NCBI GenBank assembly: GCA_964369385.1
Contig: CAYJEY010000008.1
Location: 1-64,000, forward strand
Length of the DNA stretch: 64,000 nt
Origin: CALVGQ01 sp964369385
Lineage (GTDB): Bacteria; Bacillota_I; Bacilli_A; Erysipelotrichales; Erysipelotrichaceae
Direction of reading: 5' to 3'
The first letter of the stretch is position 1. Every line of letters starts with the position of its first letter. The position numbers and the translations under genes were made by a program. Positions 32,782 through 41,581 of the stretch are shown piece after piece. Below the pieces are notes generated by a model. That model was not told where the DNA came from. It made no database searches and worked only from the letters and a program-made list of their open reading frames with translations.

Positions 32782-33531
32782 TTAATCTTGTTTATATAAG
32801 CGAAGTGAGAAAGTGTTGCGGTCTCCACGATAGTGAGCGATTGAATATTCCAAGAGCTGTTGTTGTGCATTGTAAGCCTTAGAAGTGATGGAATAATAAG
32901 CATCATTTTGTTTTGTCTCTAATAATTTAGCGAGTTGCTCATCAGCATTTTTAGCCTCTACTTGGCGGTCCACATAGTGAATATTGTGCCCAAGTTGGTG
33001 AAGTGTGTCATATAATGAGATATCAGGTGAACTAAAATCAAATTGTTGAAGCTGAGTAAGTGGAGCATAGGTTTGCACATAAACCATCACATCACCACTA
33101 GCGTAGCGTAACCTCTCTAAATAAAATACTTCACTTCCTTGAGCAACTTGTAGCATTTGAGCTAAGTGCTCATCTGCAGTGATTAGTTTTTGGTGTAGGA
33201 CTACAGTTGATGGATTCAAACCCAAAGCCTGCATTTCATCATTGAATGAATTGATTTTCTTAAAGAAGTAGCCATCTACTTTGGGTTTTGCCACATAAGT
33301 TCCCTTTGCCTTGATACGTTCAACATATCCTTCTTTTTCTAATGTTAAAAAAGCTTGGCGAATAGTTGGACGCGAGATATCAAGTGCAACACAATATTCT
33401 TGCTCAGTAGGAAGTTTAAATCCAGGAGGATACGTCCCTTCTTTGATCAAGTGAAGAATACCTTCTTTTACTTGAAAGTAAAGGGGAATAGCTGAGTTCT
33501 TATCTAAACTATATAATTGATTTAACCTCAT
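32782..33531 (-). CDS. GntR/HutC-family regulator with UTRA domain
   Basis: A 249-residue repressor. The N-terminal winged helix (about residues 12-80: IPLYFQVKEGILHLI, LPTEQEYCVALDISRPTIRQAF, LEKEGYVERIKAKGTYV) is followed by a UTRA effector domain (about 100-245: YLERLRYASGDVMVYVQTY, AYYSITSKAYNAQQQLLEYSIAHYRGDR). Such regulators usually sense phosphosugars or related metabolites. It is divergent from deoC, with a set of inverted repeats between, and so probably controls itself, the UPF0303 gene and deoC. Confidence 0.9.
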   Translation of the reverse strand: MRLNQLYSLDKNSAIPLYFQVKEGILHLIKEGTYPPGFKLPTEQEYCVALDISRPTIRQAFLTLEKEGYVERIKAKGTYVAKPKVDGYFFKKINSFNDEMQALGLNPSTVVLHQKLITADEHLAQMLQVAQGSEVFYLERLRYASGDVMVYVQTYAPLTQLQQFDFSSPDISLYDTLHQLGHNIHYVDRQVEAKNADEQLAKLLETKQNDAYYSITSKAYNAQQQLLEYSIAHYRGDRNTFSLRLYKQD

Positions 33532-33589
33532 AATTTACCTCGTTTGTTTTCTTCTTTAATTATATATGTGAGTTAGTGTGAAATCAACT

Positions 33590-33631
33590 ACAATATTACA
33601 ATTTAATATTTTTGTAATATTGTAATTACAA
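33590..33631. promoter_or_regulatory. Inverted-repeat operator between gntR-type gene and deoC
   Basis: ACAATATTACAA (33590-33601) and its exact complement TTGTAATATTGT (33612-33623), overlapped by a second palindrome TTGTAATTACAA (33620-33631). The half-site TTGTAAT thus occurs several times just upstream of the deoC -35. The AT-rich spacing fits a dimeric regulator binding cooperatively. Confidence 0.65.
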
Positions 33632-33635
33632 TTTA

Positions 33636-33663
33636 TTGACAATTAAATACTTAAGAGTATAAT
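33636..33663 (+). promoter_or_regulatory. Sigma-A promoter of deoC
   Basis: Consensus TTGACA (33636-33641), 16-bp spacer, consensus TATAAT (33658-33663); 25 bp before the deoC ATG. Confidence 0.85.
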
Positions 33664-33688
33664 GAAGTTGTAAAAAGAGGAGAAACAT

Positions 33689-34375
33689 ATGAAAATTGAA
33701 AATGAGAAACAACTTGCAAAGTATTTTGATCACACAATATTAAAACCGTTTGCCTCACAAGAAGAAATTATTGCCATTTGTGAAGAAGCAAAAGAAATGC
33801 AATGTGCAATGGTAGCTATTAATTCTTATCCAGTAAGTGATGCAAAAAATTATTTAAAAGGAAGTGGAGTGCATGTAGGCGCAGCTATCTCATTTCCACT
33901 TGGACAAACGACAATTCCAGTGAAAGTTTTCGAAGTAAAAGAAGCGATATTTGATGGTGCAGATGAAATTGATTATGTGATCAATATCTCCAAAGTAAAA
34001 GACCAAGATTATGATTACATCAAAGATGAAATGCAACAAATCGTAAATGTATGTAAAGAACATTATGTGTTATGTAAAGTAATATTTGAAACTTGTTATC
34101 TCACATTAGAAGAAATTGAAAAAGTAGCATTAATTGCCAAAGAAGTAAAACCAGATTTTATTAAAACTAGTACTGGTTTTGGCACAAATGGAGCTACGTT
34201 TGAACATGTCGAGTTAATGGTTAAAACAGTAGATGGTGCATGTCAAGTAAAAGCTGCCGGGGGTGTTAGAGACTGGGTTACTTGTAAGAAAATGATTGAG
34301 CTTGGGGCAACGCGTATTGGAACTAGCTCATCAAAAATAATATTGGAGCAATTTAAAAAGGAGCAAGAAGTATGA
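33689..34375 (+). CDS. deoC: Deoxyribose-phosphate aldolase
   Basis: Class I aldolase that splits 2-deoxyribose-5-phosphate into glyceraldehyde-3-phosphate and acetaldehyde in deoxynucleoside use. 228 residues, normal length. DHTILKP at the N-terminus, the Schiff-base lysine in FIKTSTGFGTNGAT and VKAAGGVRDW near the C-terminus are all in place. AGAGGAGA precedes the ATG. It overlaps the next gene by four bases (ATGA). Confidence 0.96.
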   Translation: MKIENEKQLAKYFDHTILKPFASQEEIIAICEEAKEMQCAMVAINSYPVSDAKNYLKGSGVHVGAAISFPLGQTTIPVKVFEVKEAIFDGADEIDYVINISKVKDQDYDYIKDEMQQIVNVCKEHYVLCKVIFETCYLTLEEIEKVALIAKEVKPDFIKTSTGFGTNGATFEHVELMVKTVDGACQVKAAGGVRDWVTCKKMIELGATRIGTSSSKIILEQFKKEQEV

Positions 34376-35229
34376 AAATATTAATCACGGGAGCAAATGG
34401 ATATGTTGCCTCACTAATTCAACTTTTTAATCCGCAACATCAGTTTCAAGCAGTGAAACGAAGCGATGTAGATTTAAGTGATCCACAAAGTGTACGTAAC
34501 TATTTTGAGGCACAAGACTTTGATGTACTTGTACATACGGCAGGTTTAGCTGTAACACAAACATGTGAGGATCAACCAGAATATACACGCAATATTAATA
34601 CTGTTGCGACGCAAATCATGGCTGATTTATGTCAAAAAAGAAAGAAGCGAATCGTATTCTTTTCAACAGAGCAATGTTTTAATGGGAAAATTGAAGAGGG
34701 ACCATTTAATGAAGAAGATGAGCTAGTCTCAATCACAAATTACGGTAAGCAAAAACAAGAGGCAGATGAGTACATTCAAAAGCATTGTGATGATTACATT
34801 GTCTTGCGTTTTTCTTGGCTCATGGGGTTAGCTATGCCTCGAATCAAACCGAGTGCGAATCTAATTACGAATACACTTCAGGCAATGTCATCAAAGACGC
34901 CTACTTTATTTACTGTCAATGAACTTCGTGGACTTACTTATGCGCAACATATTGCAGATGGATTTGATATCATTTTAGGAATGCCAGCGGGAGTTTATCA
35001 CTTGAGCAGTGACAACCAACGCAATACATATGAAGCTGCTAAATATATCGCACAAGCATTTGGCTATGAAAAGGAAGAGATTGATGCCTATATCTTACCT
35101 AATCATGAGCGCTATCAAGATCGTAAACGAGACTATCGACTTGATCATACAAAGATCAATGCGGCTGGTTTTACACTTTCAACATTTGAAGACGATGTTG
35201 CGATGATTTTACGTGATTTTAAACGTTAG
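34372..35229 (+). CDS. NAD(P)-dependent epimerase/RmlD-like reductase
   Basis: A 285-residue extended-SDR protein. The Rossmann motif is ITGANGYVASL at residues 4-14; the catalytic YGKQK (Tyr-x-x-x-Lys) is near residue 124; the architecture is closest to RmlD-type dTDP-rhamnose reductases and related epimerases. Coupled to deoC by an ATGA overlap, which is unexpected for a polysaccharide gene and suggests a role in sugar handling. Substrate unknown. Confidence 0.8.
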   Translation: MKILITGANGYVASLIQLFNPQHQFQAVKRSDVDLSDPQSVRNYFEAQDFDVLVHTAGLAVTQTCEDQPEYTRNINTVATQIMADLCQKRKKRIVFFSTEQCFNGKIEEGPFNEEDELVSITNYGKQKQEADEYIQKHCDDYIVLRFSWLMGLAMPRIKPSANLITNTLQAMSSKTPTLFTVNELRGLTYAQHIADGFDIILGMPAGVYHLSSDNQRNTYEAAKYIAQAFGYEKEEIDAYILPNHERYQDRKRDYRLDHTKINAAGFTLSTFEDDVAMILRDFKR

Positions 35230-35234
35230 AATTT

Positions 35235-35262
35235 ACATACCTGAGTAAAGGTGTGTTTTTCT
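35235..35262 (+). terminator. Probable intrinsic terminator after epimerase gene
   Basis: ACATACCT-gagta-AAGGTGTGT followed by TTTTC; one G-T pair. Confidence 0.6.
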
Positions 35263-35361
35263 TTTTAAATGTTAGTAGTGGCTTACTTTGAAGAGTCAAG
35301 CTTGTTTTTTGAGCTAAAATCGAGTATTATTAGGATTGGAAAATGATGAGGGAATGGAAAA

Positions 35362-36993
35362 ATGGAAGAAAAAATTTATGTAGTAGGACACAAAAATCCA
35401 GATACTGATTCAATTTGTTCAGCATTAGCATACGCTAGTCTAAAACAAAAACTTGGAATTAATGCCATTGCGTGCCGTTTAGGTCCGTTAAATGAGGAAA
35501 CGAAGTTTGTATTGAAGAAATTTGATTTAGCAAATCCGCTTTTATTAAAGGATGCTAGATCACAACTTAAAGATATTGAAATTGATAAAGCTACAATTGT
35601 ATCACGATTTACGACAATGAAAGATGCTTGGGAAAAATTGTTTGTATTAAAAAATAAGTCCCTCTATGTAGTTGATGATGAACAACGCCTATTAGGATTA
35701 GTTTCAACATCAAACTTAGCTCTAATGCGTTTAATGTTGGATGAAGAGTTAGAAGATTTAATGAAAAAAGCGAGCCTTGATGCCATCGCGAAAACTATTG
35801 GTGGGGAAATTGTTCAGTATGTGAGTGATTTTTCATCTAATGGGAAAATTTTCATTGTTACATTAAAAAATGAAGAAAGTTATATTAAACAATTTGAAAA
35901 TAGTATTTGTATCTTAAGTGATAATATTAAAAAACAAATTAATTTAATTCATGCAGGAGCACGATTATTAGTTATTTCATGTGACCAATTAGTAGATGCT
36001 GAAGTATTGAAATTAGCTCAAGAAAAAAATTGTGCCATTATAACGACAAAAAATGATTCAATGAAGGTGGCGCGTGTCATCAATGAATCATTTCCAATTG
36101 AAACAATTATGACAAAATCAGTCATTACTTATCAAGATGATGAATATGTTGAAGATGTAAGTAAGAAAATTGCCAATACTCGTTATCGTAGTTATCCCGT
36201 ATTGAATAATGAGGGCGAAATTGTTGGTGCGCTTTCACGTTACCACTTACTTAAATATGAACCAAAGAAATTTATTCTTGTGGATCATAGCTCCAAAATT
36301 CAAACCATCAACAACATTGATTCTGCCGAAGTAGAAGAGATTATTGATCATCACCACATTGGGAACATTGAAACGTCAAAACCAATTTTTTATCGTAACC
36401 AAAAATGTGGTTGTACATGTTCTATTGTTGCTCAACTTTACAAAGAAAATGGCATTACACCGGATTCACAGATGGCTGGAATTATGATGAGTGCTATTAT
36501 TTCTGATACACTTTACTTTAAGTCAAAAACGACAACTCAATTTGATATTGATCGTGCACATGAGTTAGCTAAAATTGCCGATGTTGATCTAAATAAATAT
36601 GCAATGGCAATGTTGAGTGCTTCAGTGGCATTGAAAGATGCAACACCATCTGAAATTCTTAATCGAGATTTAAAAACATATGATTTTGGACGTTATCGCA
36701 TTGCAGTTGGACAAACAAACTATCGTCATGTAGAAGATATCCAACGAATTATTCCTAAGTTTAAAGAAACACTTAAACTTGAGCAGGAACAAAAAGGTTT
36801 AGATTTAATGATTATGATGTTTACACACGTAATGGCAGAGGGCACAATGTTTGTGTACAGTGGTCCACTTTCATATACAATGAACAGTTTAATCCTGACT
36901 ATATTTGATGAGATGAGCGGTTATGACCATGATATTATCTCGCGTAAGCAACAGTTAATACCACGTATTTCAACCTTGTTGAAAAATGCATAA
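35362..36993 (+). CDS. ppaC: Mn-dependent inorganic pyrophosphatase with CBS and DRTGG domains
   Basis: Family II pyrophosphatase, 543 residues. The DHH catalytic half has GHKNPDTDSICSALAY (about residues 9-24) and DHHHIGNIE (about 328-336); the DHHA2 domain forms the C-terminus. Two CBS domains (starting near residues 70 and 250) flank a DRTGG domain inserted between, the arrangement of nucleotide-regulated CBS-PPases. It hydrolyses pyrophosphate to phosphate. Normal length for the regulated class. Followed 26 bp later by uppP, another phosphatase gene, in the same direction. Confidence 0.93.
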   Translation: MEEKIYVVGHKNPDTDSICSALAYASLKQKLGINAIACRLGPLNEETKFVLKKFDLANPLLLKDARSQLKDIEIDKATIVSRFTTMKDAWEKLFVLKNKSLYVVDDEQRLLGLVSTSNLALMRLMLDEELEDLMKKASLDAIAKTIGGEIVQYVSDFSSNGKIFIVTLKNEESYIKQFENSICILSDNIKKQINLIHAGARLLVISCDQLVDAEVLKLAQEKNCAIITTKNDSMKVARVINESFPIETIMTKSVITYQDDEYVEDVSKKIANTRYRSYPVLNNEGEIVGALSRYHLLKYEPKKFILVDHSSKIQTINNIDSAEVEEIIDHHHIGNIETSKPIFYRNQKCGCTCSIVAQLYKENGITPDSQMAGIMMSAIISDTLYFKSKTTTQFDIDRAHELAKIADVDLNKYAMAMLSASVALKDATPSEILNRDLKTYDFGRYRIAVGQTNYRHVEDIQRIIPKFKETLKLEQEQKGLDLMIMMFTHVMAEGTMFVYSGPLSYTMNSLILTIFDEMSGYDHDIISRKQQLIPRISTLLKNA

Positions 36994-37019
36994 GTAAATA
37001 GAAAAAGGGTGGTGAAACA

Positions 37020-37844
37020 ATGATCGAAATGTTAAAGGCATTGATACTTGGTATCGTGCAGGGGATTAGTGAGTGGCTACCTATTAGTAGTACAGGACAT
37101 ATGCTTTTGGTGGATGAAGTAATTTCACTTCAAGTATTTCAAGATCCAGCTCAAAATGCTGAGTTTGTTAATATGTTTCTTGTTGTCATTCAATTTGGTT
37201 CAATCTTAGCAGTATGTTTATTGTACTTCCAACGATTGAATCCATTCACAAGACAAAAATCGAGACAGGAGCAAAAACAAACACTTTCTCTTTGGGGAAA
37301 AGTAATCATTGGGGTAATTCCAGCTGGAGTAATTGGAATCCTATTTGATGATTTAATTGAACAATATTTGTATGGTCCTCTAGTGATAGCGATTGCTTTA
37401 ATTGTATATGGTATTTTGTTTATCGTGATTGAGCGTAGGACAAAAAATGAAAAAATTAAAGACTTTAGTCAATTAACATACAAGACTGCATTACTTATTG
37501 GATGTTTTCAAGTCCTGGCTTTAATTCCAGGGACTTCACGATCCGGGGCAACAATACTTGGGGCTGTCTTACTTGGCACGAGTCGTGTTGTAGCTGCTGA
37601 GTTCTCATTCTTCTTGGCCGTGCCGGTGATGGCGGGGGCAAGTTTATTAAAATTACTGAAGTTGGAAGTTGTGTTAACTCCACTTGCGTGGGGAGTGTTC
37701 GCAACCGGAATGATTGTATCTTTCCTTGTTTCAGTAATTGCGATTAAATTCTTAATGGATTACATCCGCCGCCATGACTTTCAAGTCTTTGGTGTATATC
37801 GAATTATATTAGGTATCATTGTATTGGCAACATTGTTTGTGTAG
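37020..37844 (+). CDS. uppP: Undecaprenyl-diphosphatase
   Basis: Integral membrane enzyme (BacA family, 274 residues, about eight helices) that converts undecaprenyl pyrophosphate to the monophosphate carrier for cell-wall synthesis; also gives bacitracin resistance. Motifs: QGISEWLPISSTGHM (about residues 18-32) and the PGTSRSGATI loop (about 168-177). GGGTGGTG upstream. 12 bp before the CcdA-TlpA gene. Confidence 0.95.
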   Translation: MIEMLKALILGIVQGISEWLPISSTGHMLLVDEVISLQVFQDPAQNAEFVNMFLVVIQFGSILAVCLLYFQRLNPFTRQKSRQEQKQTLSLWGKVIIGVIPAGVIGILFDDLIEQYLYGPLVIAIALIVYGILFIVIERRTKNEKIKDFSQLTYKTALLIGCFQVLALIPGTSRSGATILGAVLLGTSRVVAAEFSFFLAVPVMAGASLLKLLKLEVVLTPLAWGVFATGMIVSFLVSVIAIKFLMDYIRRHDFQVFGVYRIILGIIVLATLFV

Positions 37845-37856
37845 AAAGTAGGTAGT

Positions 37857-38972
37857 ATGGAGTATTTAGTATTGTTTTTTGAAGGGATTGTATCCGCGAT
37901 TAATCCATGTGTCCTGCCTATTTTACCACTCTATTTAGGTTATTTAAGTCAAAATGCGAAGAGCGTAGATGAACATGGAGTGACTACGTACTCTAAAACA
38001 AAAGTTATGATGTATACATTGACTTTTATATTAGGTATTACAATGACTTTCTTTGTGTTAGCTTTTGCGATCGGTGGTCTTGTTGATCTACTCATTGATT
38101 ATCAGATTGAGCTAATGATTCTAGGTGGAGTATTTGTAGCCTTGATGGGCTTAATGCAGATGAATGTGATTCAAATTCCATTCTTGATGCGGGATGTTCG
38201 AGTGAATAAGCGCTTTGACCTCAACAACATGAATCTGTTTAGCGCGTTCTTAATGGGCTTCTTGTTTAGTTTTTCATGGACACCATGTATTGGTCCAGCT
38301 TTATCAGGTGTTCTTGTCATAGCTGCAACAAGTGGTGCTCAAGGGACACTTATGATTCTTGTCTATGCTTTAGGATTCTTGATTCCTTTCCTGATGCTTG
38401 GGTTGTTTATGCAAACGGCAATGAAATTTTTTAAGGAGAAACAAGCATGGGTTAAGAATCTTGTGAAAGTTGGAGGATTAGCTTTACTTCTTGTTGGTGG
38501 TTTTATGGTAAGTGAGGGATTCAGTATTATCCGCACACAAGTCGCAAGTACATCAAGTGAAGAAGATTTGTTGTATTTTACTTTAGAAGATCAGTATGGG
38601 AATGAACATAGTTTATCTGACTATGAAGGAAAGAAAGTAATTGTGAATTTCTTTGCTACATGGTGCCATTATTGTAACTTGGAAATTCCCTTCCTAAATG
38701 AAGTAAGCACAGAACGTGATGATGTTGTTGTGCTAGGTGTAATTCAACCTGGAAATGGTGATTTAAGTAAAGAAGAGATCATTGCGTGGGTTGAAGAAAA
38801 TGAAATTGAATATCCGGTGTTAATCGATGAGAGTGGATTAGTGAGTCGAACATATGGTATTCAAGCCTTCCCAAAGAACGTTTTCCTGTTTAGTGATAAT
38901 GAAATCTATGGAGCAGTCGATGGGTTCTTAGATAAAGATGCCCTGACTTCTATTTTAAACGATATGTATTAG
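37857..38972 (+). CDS. CcdA-TlpA fusion thiol-disulfide transporter
   Basis: A 371-residue fusion. Residues 1-235 are CcdA/DsbD-beta-like, with about six helices and the redox cysteines in NPCVLPILPLYLGYLS (about Cys19) and SWTPCIGPAL (about Cys142). Residues 250-371 form an exported thioredoxin (TlpA/AhpC-TSA-like) domain with FFATWCHYCNLE (CHYC at about 268-271) and cis-Pro FPKNVF. It would carry electrons from cytoplasmic thioredoxin across the membrane to its own thioredoxin domain. Related Bacillota proteins occur with MsrAB. Ends in two terminators. Confidence 0.9.
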   Translation: MEYLVLFFEGIVSAINPCVLPILPLYLGYLSQNAKSVDEHGVTTYSKTKVMMYTLTFILGITMTFFVLAFAIGGLVDLLIDYQIELMILGGVFVALMGLMQMNVIQIPFLMRDVRVNKRFDLNNMNLFSAFLMGFLFSFSWTPCIGPALSGVLVIAATSGAQGTLMILVYALGFLIPFLMLGLFMQTAMKFFKEKQAWVKNLVKVGGLALLLVGGFMVSEGFSIIRTQVASTSSEEDLLYFTLEDQYGNEHSLSDYEGKKVIVNFFATWCHYCNLEIPFLNEVSTERDDVVVLGVIQPGNGDLSKEEIIAWVEENEIEYPVLIDESGLVSRTYGIQAFPKNVFLFSDNEIYGAVDGFLDKDALTSILNDMY

Positions 38973-38994
38973 ACGCTTGTAGCGTCTTTTTCTT
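38969..38994 (+). terminator. Intrinsic terminator after CcdA-TlpA gene
   Basis: AGACGCT-tgt-AGCGTCT followed by TTTTC; the gene's stop codon is at its edge. Confidence 0.9.
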
Positions 38995-39002
38995 CATAAA
39001 AA

Positions 39003-39031
39003 AAAGGTCTCAGGAGTAGACCTTTTGAAAA
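39003..39031. terminator. Second intrinsic terminator in tandem
   Basis: AAAAGGTCT-caggagt-AGACCTTTT with A and T runs on both sides; can work in either direction. Confidence 0.75.
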
Positions 39032-39116
39032 ATGCAGAAATAATATAGGAAAAGAAATTAGTTTAATGGATGCATTTTTCGAATAAATACCTTGTATTTA
39101 TGAAATAATAATATAA

Positions 39117-39149
39117 TTTTCTGAAATAAATGTCAATAGTTTCAGAAAA
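39117..39149. promoter_or_regulatory. Inverted repeat upstream of Cache-GGDEF-EAL gene
   Basis: TTTTCTGAAA (39117-39126) and its complement TTTCAGAAAA (39140-39149) separated by 13 bp, just after a TATAAT-like element at 39112-39117. This could be an operator or a leader hairpin; no factor can be named. Confidence 0.4.
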
Positions 39150-39238
39150 GTTTTAGTGGTTTTCTTTTTTGTGCTTTTTGTATAAAAATTGGACTTGAAG
39201 TATATGATAGTTAGTGCTAAACTTCTAATGAGGATGAT

Positions 39239-41482
39239 ATGCCAATGATAAAAAGAAAACGAAATATGATGATAGTTTTACTGAGCCTAATTGGTTTTTT
39301 TGTAATGGCAATCAGTATTCAAACTTATACCGATGAAATTAATGATCGCTTATTACAAACTATGGGTGAGAACATTAGGGAAATCACGGAACAACAAGAG
39401 GCGAGTTTTAATAACTCTTTGACCAAAGAAATTACTTTACTAGAAAGTGTGGGACAAACACTAGTTACTTTAGAACATAATGTTGATGCCATGTTGGCAT
39501 TTTCGAATGAAATATCTGATTATGGTTTATTTGAAAATGTAATGATTATTGATGAGAGTGGCGTTGGTTTAGATAGTAATGGTGAAATTATCAATTTCAG
39601 TGAACTTGAATACTTGGATGAGGTAATGCAGGGGAAAGTTGTAATTAGTGATCCACAGATATCTTCACTTACTGGAGATAATGTTGTGTATATTGGAACA
39701 CCAATACGCGAAAATGATATCGTTGTCGGGGGCATGTTTGCAGAAGTCTCGGCAAAGTATATCAATACCATTTTACTTCCTGTATATGACGGTGAAGGAA
39801 AGTCATTTGTGATTAACTATGAAGGGAACATCATTGCTAGTTCAATTGGTGTTTATCCGATACTCGAGGCAGATCGAAATTTGTTTCATGGATTTAAACA
39901 TGCAGCATTCTCAGATGGATTGAGTGCTGATCAAATATTTGCAGAAATACGAGAGGGGAAATCCGTGTCATTTGAATTCTATTTAAATGGTGAAGCACAT
40001 ATCGCCGTATATGAGAAATTAGTGATTTCTGATTGGGGTGTAATTACTGTAGTGCCTGAACAAATGGCACTACAAAATGCACAAGCCATCACAAGCCAAG
40101 TCAACTTGTTTAGTGGGGTTGTGATTGTGTGTTTTGCCTTACTTGTATTTTTGATTTTATTAATTCATCGACAATCCGTAGCGGAGGTTGAAAATGCTGC
40201 TTATGTTGATGAGGTCACTGGAATTGCCAATATCGCGAAATTTCGAAAAGACTTGAGAGATATTTTAAAAAATCATTCGGATAAAAAGCTTGCCATTGTA
40301 AAATTTGACATCGTGAATTTTAAAGTAATAAACGAACTTTATAGTTATGATAGTGGAAATAAAGTTTTGATTGCGATAGCTTCAGTGGGAAAAGAAGTAA
40401 GTGCTAAACCATTTATTCAAGCTCGCATGGGGGTGGATCAGTTTATAATGGTTGGTCCAATGGATTTGTTTGAGAACTTTGAGGAAGTAAGACAAAAGCA
40501 AGGGGATCTTTTTAAAAAACTAACTGATTTTATCAAAGGACATAAAATTCAAATGCGCTATGGCCGCTATGTGATTGCCGAAGGTTTAGATGATGTTGAT
40601 GATATTATAGGTAAAGTTACCTTAGCTCACAATTATGCGAAGGCAAATCAACTAGATTCAATCTGTGATTATGATGAAGGATTTCATCAACGCATTTTGA
40701 GGATTAGTGAAATCACAAATAAAATGGAAAATGCATTAATAAATGAAGAATTCAAACTTCATCTGCAACCAAAATATAATTTGAAATCGAAGGAAATTGT
40801 TGGTGCAGAAGCACTTGTAAGATGGGTTGAATCCGATGGAACAATCATTTTCCCGAATGACTTTATTCCTATTTTTGAGCAAAATGGGTTTATTTCTACA
40901 CTAGATTCATTCATGGTAAAACAAGCATGTAAAATGTTACAAGGATGGATAAAGGCAAATATAAAATGTGTCACTATTTCTGTTAACTTCTCACGTAATC
41001 ATCTACAAAATCCTCATTTTGTAGATGAATTAGTCAGCATTGTAGATGCCTATGAGGTCCCACGTCAATACATTGAAGTAGAATTAACAGAGAATACTAT
41101 CTTAGATAATGAAGATGCAATTCGACGTGTAGTATCACAACTACATGAGTGTGGCTTTACACTATCGATGGATGATTTTGGCTCAGGTTATTCTTCTTTA
41201 GGTTTATTGAAAAACTTAGATGTTGATGTAATTAAGTTAGACCGTAGTTTCTTTGATGATGCGGATAGCTCTCATAAAGCCAACAAGGTAGTAGAGCACA
41301 TGATCAACATGGCCAAGGAACTGCAAATTGAAACAGTGGCAGAGGGTGTGGAAACGATGCAACATGTGGAGTTCTTACAGTCAATTCATTGTGATATTGC
41401 GCAAGGTTATTATTTTGCAAGACCAATGCCAGTAGAAAAATTTGATCAAATGTATCAAAATGAACAAAAGAGTAAACAGTAA
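39239..41482 (+). CDS. Cache-type sensor GGDEF-EAL protein (probable c-di-GMP phosphodiesterase)
   Basis: A 747-residue membrane sensor. One helix (about residues 8-28), a large extracytoplasmic dCache-like domain (about 30-285), a second helix (about 287-309), a degenerate GGDEF domain (motif replaced by MGVDQF at about 399-404) and an EAL domain (about 490-740). The EAL residues are intact: AEALVRW, DDFGSGYSSLGLLKN, KLDRSF and AEGVET. So it probably breaks down c-di-GMP in response to an external ligand, with the GGDEF domain as a regulatory part at most. GAGG upstream suits ATG 39239. The terminator overlaps its stop codon. Confidence 0.9.
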   Translation: MPMIKRKRNMMIVLLSLIGFFVMAISIQTYTDEINDRLLQTMGENIREITEQQEASFNNSLTKEITLLESVGQTLVTLEHNVDAMLAFSNEISDYGLFENVMIIDESGVGLDSNGEIINFSELEYLDEVMQGKVVISDPQISSLTGDNVVYIGTPIRENDIVVGGMFAEVSAKYINTILLPVYDGEGKSFVINYEGNIIASSIGVYPILEADRNLFHGFKHAAFSDGLSADQIFAEIREGKSVSFEFYLNGEAHIAVYEKLVISDWGVITVVPEQMALQNAQAITSQVNLFSGVVIVCFALLVFLILLIHRQSVAEVENAAYVDEVTGIANIAKFRKDLRDILKNHSDKKLAIVKFDIVNFKVINELYSYDSGNKVLIAIASVGKEVSAKPFIQARMGVDQFIMVGPMDLFENFEEVRQKQGDLFKKLTDFIKGHKIQMRYGRYVIAEGLDDVDDIIGKVTLAHNYAKANQLDSICDYDEGFHQRILRISEITNKMENALINEEFKLHLQPKYNLKSKEIVGAEALVRWVESDGTIIFPNDFIPIFEQNGFISTLDSFMVKQACKMLQGWIKANIKCVTISVNFSRNHLQNPHFVDELVSIVDAYEVPRQYIEVELTENTILDNEDAIRRVVSQLHECGFTLSMDDFGSGYSSLGLLKNLDVDVIKLDRSFFDDADSSHKANKVVEHMINMAKELQIETVAEGVETMQHVEFLQSIHCDIAQGYYFARPMPVEKFDQMYQNEQKSKQ

Positions 41483-41506
41483 TGCTATGTGCATTGCTGT
41501 TTTTTT
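41475..41506 (+). terminator. Intrinsic terminator after Cache-GGDEF-EAL gene
   Basis: ACAGTAATGC-tatgt-GCATTGCTGT followed by TTTTTT; 10-bp stem that includes the stop codon. Confidence 0.9.
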
Positions 41507-41581
41507 GCTTTAGAGTGAATTGCTTGAGTATCATCAAGGATTAAGCTACAATAAAAGTAATTAAATGCCTAGGAGGTATAT

